Notes under the pieces: generated by a model
Database searches by the model: none
What the model saw: the letters and a program-made list of their open reading frames with translations, nothing else
Told to the model about the DNA's origin: nothing
In this document: piece after piece, positions 61,014 through 64,000 of the stretch
Layout of the letters: every line of letters begins with the position of its first letter
Numbering within the stretch: position 1 is the stretch's first letter
Translations under genes and position numbers: made by a program
DNA from: CAVSJO01 sp963728445
GTDB lineage: Bacteria; Gemmatimonadota; Gemmatimonadetes; Longimicrobiales; RSA9
Direction: 5' to 3'
NCBI GenBank assembly: GCA_963728445.1
Contig: CAVSJO010000006.1
Coordinates: 1,736,001 to 1,800,000, forward strand
DNA: 64,000 nt

Positions 61014-63653
61014 ATGACGGCTGCCGAAATACGACAGAAATTCCTCGACTACTTCGAGGCGAACGGACACAGCGTCCAGCCCAGCTCCAGCCTGGTGCCG
61101 GCGGACGACCCGACGCTGCTGTTCACGAACGCGGGGATGGTCCAGTTCAAGCGCGTCTTCCTGGGCGAGGTGGACCCGGGCTACCGGCGGGCGACCACGT
61201 CCCAGAAGTGCCTGCGCGTGAGCGGCAAGCACAACGACCTCGAGGAGGTGGGCGTCACCGCGCGCCACCACACGTTCTTCGAGATGCTGGGCAACTTCTC
61301 GTTCGGCGACTATTTCAAGCGGGACGCGATCCGCTTCGCCTGGGACCTGCTCACCGAAGAGTACGGCATCCCGAAGGAGCGGCTGTGGGCCACGGTCCAC
61401 TACTCGGACGACGAGGCCCACGCGCTCTGGCAGGAGATCGCGGGGCTGCCGCCGGAGCGCGTCTTCCGCCTGGGCGACAAGGACAACTTCTGGCAGATGG
61501 GGGACACGGGCCCGTGCGGCCCGTGCTCCGAGATCCACTACGACCTGCGCACCGGGGACGCGCTGGGTACGGACGTGGACCAGGAGACGTTCGAACGTCT
61601 GGGCGAGGCCGGCGAGTTCCTGGAGATCTGGAACCTGGTCTTCATGCAGTTCGACCGGGGCGCCGACGGCGAGCTGACGCCGCTCCCCGCGCAGTCCGTC
61701 GACACGGGCATGGGCCTGGAGCGCCTGGCCAGCGTGCTGCAGGGCGTCGACTCGAACTACAAGACCGACCTGTTCCGGTCCCTCATCGACCGCGCCGTCG
61801 AGGTCGTCGGGGTGCCGTACGTGTACGACACGGAGCAGGGCGTCAGCTACCGCGTGCTGGCGGATCACGGCCGCGCCGTCGCGTTCCTGCTGGCCGACGG
61901 CGTCTTCCCCTCCAACGAGGGCCGCGGCTACGTGACGCGCCGCATCCTGCGCCGCGCCGTGCGCCACGCGTGGCTGCTGGGCCGTCGCGAGCCGACGCTG
62001 GTCGAGGTGGTGGACGCCGTGGTCGACCTCATGGGCGAGGCGTTCCCCGAGCTGGTGCAGCGGCGGGAGCACCTGCTCCGGGCCACGCGCCAGGAGGAGG
62101 AGCGCTTCCTCGAGACCATCGACGCCGGCATGCAGCGGCTGGACGAGATCGCGCCGGCGGGCGGGGAGGGCGAGGTCTCGGGCGCGGACGCCTTCCTGCT
62201 GCACGGCACCTTCGGCTTCCCGCTGGACCTGACGCAGCTCATCGCCCGCGAGCGCGGCTACACGGTGGACGTCGAGGGCTTCGAGGCGGAGCTGGAGGAA
62301 GAGCGGGAGCGCTCGCGCCAGGACCGCAGGGACTCGGGCGTGGCGCTGGGGTCGCTGGAGCTGGGCGGCGCGTGGGAGGAGCTGGACCCGTCCGCGGAGC
62401 AGGCGTTCGTCGCGTACGAGAAGACGGCGGTGGACACGGACGTGGTCGCGTTCGCGCGGCTCGACGGCCGCGTGGCGCTGAAGCTGCGCGAGAACCCGTT
62501 CTACGCCGAGTCCGGCGGCCAGGTCAGCGACCGCGGCTTCGTGGAGGGTCCGGGCTGGCGCGTCGAGGTGGACGACGTCCGGCGCTTCGACGGGGAAGTG
62601 GCGGTGATGGGCGACGTCGCCGGCGACTTCTCCGGGGGTGAGGCCCCGATCCCGGTCCACGCGGAGGTCGTCGCGCCGGCGCGCCACGACACGGAGCGCA
62701 ACCACACGGCCACGCACCTGCTGCACGCCGCGCTCCGCAAGGTGCTGGGCACGCACGTGGTGCAGCGCGGCTCGCTGGTGGCGCCGGACCGGCTGCGCTT
62801 CGACTTCTCGCACCCGCAGCCGATGACGCCGGACGAGATCCACCGGGTGGAGGAGGAGGTCAACCTCGGCGTGCTCGCGGACACGGACGTGTGCATCGAC
62901 CACATGGGCTACCCCGAGGCCGTGGGGAAGGGCGCCATGGCGCTCTTCGGGGAGAAGTACGGGGACGTGGTGCGCGTCATCCAGATCCCCGGCGTGAGCA
63001 TGGAGCTGTGCGGCGGCACGCACGTGCGGCACACGGGCGAGATCGGGCTCTTCCGCATCGTCTCCGAGAGCGGCGTCGCGTCGGGCGTCCGGCGCATCGA
63101 GGCGCTCACCGGAACCGAGGCCTACCGCCTCGCGGTGGCGCAGGAGGACCTGCTGCGGGAGGCGGCCGCGGCGGTGAAGACGACGCCGGACCAGCTCGTG
63201 CGGCGCGTGGAGGCGCTGTCGGAGGAGAACCGGGAGCTGCGCCGGCAGCTCGAGAAGGCGCGGGAGGCCGGCGCGGCGGACGTGGTGGGCGGGCTGCTGG
63301 AGCGGGCGACGGAGGTGGACGGCGCCCGCGTCCTGGCCGTCGAGGTCGAGGTCGCCTCCCCCGAGGAGCTCCGGGCGCTGGGGGACCGGCTGCGGGAGCG
63401 CATGACGAGCGGCGTCGCCGTGCTGGCGGCGCGCTACCCGGACAAGACCGCGCTCTTCGGCGTCGTGACGGACGACCTCATCGGCCGCGGCGTCCGCGCG
63501 GACGCGGTGGTGCGGGAGGTGGCGAAGGTGACCGGCGGCTCCGGTGGCGGACGGCCGCACATGGCGCAGGGCGGCGTCGGCGATCCCGACAAGGTGCCGG
63601 AGGCGCTGCGGAGGGCCGCCGACCTGGTGCGCGAGCTCCTCGGGTCCGGGTGA
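61014..63653 (+). CDS. alaS: alanine-tRNA ligase
   Basis: Alanyl-tRNA synthetase, charging and editing tRNA-Ala. The class II core carries LLFTNAGMVQFKRVFLG, RHHTFFEMLGNFSFGDYF and TGMGLERLASVLQG (motif 3 region). The editing domain has HTATHLLHAALRKVLG (HxxxH) and MELCGGTHVRHTGEIGLF (Cys-His). The C-Ala region ends with GGRPHMAQGGVGDPDKV. Its 879 residues are full length. The GTG of the next small gene overlaps its stop. Confidence 0.98.
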   Translation: MTAAEIRQKFLDYFEANGHSVQPSSSLVPADDPTLLFTNAGMVQFKRVFLGEVDPGYRRATTSQKCLRVSGKHNDLEEVGVTARHHTFFEMLGNFSFGDYFKRDAIRFAWDLLTEEYGIPKERLWATVHYSDDEAHALWQEIAGLPPERVFRLGDKDNFWQMGDTGPCGPCSEIHYDLRTGDALGTDVDQETFERLGEAGEFLEIWNLVFMQFDRGADGELTPLPAQSVDTGMGLERLASVLQGVDSNYKTDLFRSLIDRAVEVVGVPYVYDTEQGVSYRVLADHGRAVAFLLADGVFPSNEGRGYVTRRILRRAVRHAWLLGRREPTLVEVVDAVVDLMGEAFPELVQRREHLLRATRQEEERFLETIDAGMQRLDEIAPAGGEGEVSGADAFLLHGTFGFPLDLTQLIARERGYTVDVEGFEAELEEERERSRQDRRDSGVALGSLELGGAWEELDPSAEQAFVAYEKTAVDTDVVAFARLDGRVALKLRENPFYAESGGQVSDRGFVEGPGWRVEVDDVRRFDGEVAVMGDVAGDFSGGEAPIPVHAEVVAPARHDTERNHTATHLLHAALRKVLGTHVVQRGSLVAPDRLRFDFSHPQPMTPDEIHRVEEEVNLGVLADTDVCIDHMGYPEAVGKGAMALFGEKYGDVVRVIQIPGVSMELCGGTHVRHTGEIGLFRIVSESGVASGVRRIEALTGTEAYRLAVAQEDLLREAAAAVKTTPDQLVRRVEALSEENRELRRQLEKAREAGAADVVGGLLERATEVDGARVLAVEVEVASPEELRALGDRLRERMTSGVAVLAARYPDKTALFGVVTDDLIGRGVRADAVVREVAKVTGGSGGGRPHMAQGGVGDPDKVPEALRRAADLVRELLGSG

Positions 63654-63937
63654 GCATGGAGGACGTGCCGGAGTCGCTGCGCGAGCGGCTCGACGCGGCC
63701 GGCATGCCGGCGGACGCCGAGGCGATGGCGGCGCGCGCCGTCGCCCTGTTGAAGGAGGCAATGGCCACGCCCGGGCGGAACGGGGCATGGCCGTTGCTTG
63801 CGGCGGACGCGCTGTTGACGGAAGCGTGCGCGGCGGCCGCGGAGGCGGGGCAGCTCGAGGCGTTCTTCGCGCGCTATGGGCCTGCGGGGATCGCGGCTCG
63901 CATGGCCGAGGTCCAGACCGAGGGCGGAGGGGAATGA
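63650..63937 (+). CDS. small helical hypothetical protein
   Basis: A 95-residue, Ala/Glu/Arg-rich, mainly helical protein (ESLRERLDAAGMPADAEAMA, LLAADALLTEACAAAAEAGQ). GTG 63650 overlaps the alaS stop; ATG 63656 is an equal alternative. No family is recognised. Its stop overlaps the next start (ATGA), so alaS, this gene and the next form a translationally coupled unit. Confidence 0.65.
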   Translation: MSMEDVPESLRERLDAAGMPADAEAMAARAVALLKEAMATPGRNGAWPLLAADALLTEACAAAAEAGQLEAFFARYGPAGIAARMAEVQTEGGGE

Positions 63938-64000
63938 TCAGTCCGGAGCTGGAGTCCATTCGTCGGCACCTCGAGGGGCTGGCGGAGGTCGCGGCGAGCG
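63934..64000 (+). CDS. 5' end of an unidentified gene
   Basis: ATG 63934 opens a frame (MISPELESIRRHLEGLAEVA) that continues past the window. GGAGGGG lies just upstream. Too short to assign. Confidence 0.6.
   Translation, partial: MISPELESIRRHLEGLAEVAAS

Noticed and set aside
60951..63959. Minus-strand open frame of 1002 codons opposite alaS
   Set aside because: alaS motifs are unmistakable on the plus strand. The antisense product is Arg/His/Pro-rich filler with no domain, an effect of high GC.

Overview
The window is very GC-rich (roughly 70 % by eye), densely packed bacterial DNA with many 1-, 4- and 8-base gene overlaps and frequent GTG starts. The gene mix suggests a Gemmatimonadota-like bacterium: ADOP-type ABC permeases paired with a PadR regulator, a CarH-CrtI/CruF-CrtE-CrtB carotenoid locus, a UbiD-UbiA-UbiX menaquinone set, and BTAD/TolB-like TPR proteins. 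This placement is an inference from gene content. No rRNA, tRNA, insertion sequence or CRISPR array was seen.

Layout. 1-1.3 kb: truncated aldehyde dehydrogenase. 1.5-4.0 kb: Fe-S assembly genes (Nfu-like, Mrp ATPase, a small helical protein) and a SAM hydrolase. 4.0-7.8 kb (minus strand): ECF sigma factor, zinc-finger anti-sigma and three envelope proteins. 7.9-15 kb: MenG, a secreted M24 peptidase, an EamA transporter and UbiD-UbiA-UbiX. 14.9-22.5 kb: carotenoid genes, with carH-crtI transcribed away from cruF-crtE-crtB-acyltransferase-idi. The promoter region between them holds four TGTC-type half-sites, two of them 11 bp apart. 22.5-31.6 kb: phosphodiesterase, UvrC/Cho-like nuclease, MutM, PurD, M48 protease, trans-sulfuration enzyme, a frameshifted alpha/beta hydrolase and a TPR protein. 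31.9-41.5 kb: GlmM, GlmS, Dtd, Maf, GlpK, a SLOG protein, two small envelope proteins, threonine aldolase and RecA. 41.6-44.2 kb: a patch of less GC-rich accessory genes ending in a VapC remnant. 44.1-51.5 kb: secreted metalloprotease, BTAD/TPR regulator, MBL hydrolase and small membrane and lipoproteins. 51.5-57.6 kb: an ADOP permease remnant, a GNAT-HDAC fusion, PadR and an intact ADOP permease. 57.6-64 kb: SDR dehydrogenase, large lipoprotein, AlaRS and two small genes.

The most unusual property is repeats at gene junctions. Hexamer arrays of [A/G]GGCT[N] recur six times between 8.0 and 24.2 kb with a fixed internal order, and three of them begin at or next to a stop codon. Other tandem repeats (13, 14, 15, about 17 and 39 bp units) sit at gene ends, two of them where the expected stop codons of crtE and crtB are missing. 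A dispersed intergenic element with a TTGTCCGATATC core occurs at 10.5 and 52.4 kb. The palindrome GCGACGTCGC was found 14 times by hand.

Two genes (ubiD and the alpha/beta hydrolase) carry apparent one-base frameshifts that may be real or assembly errors.
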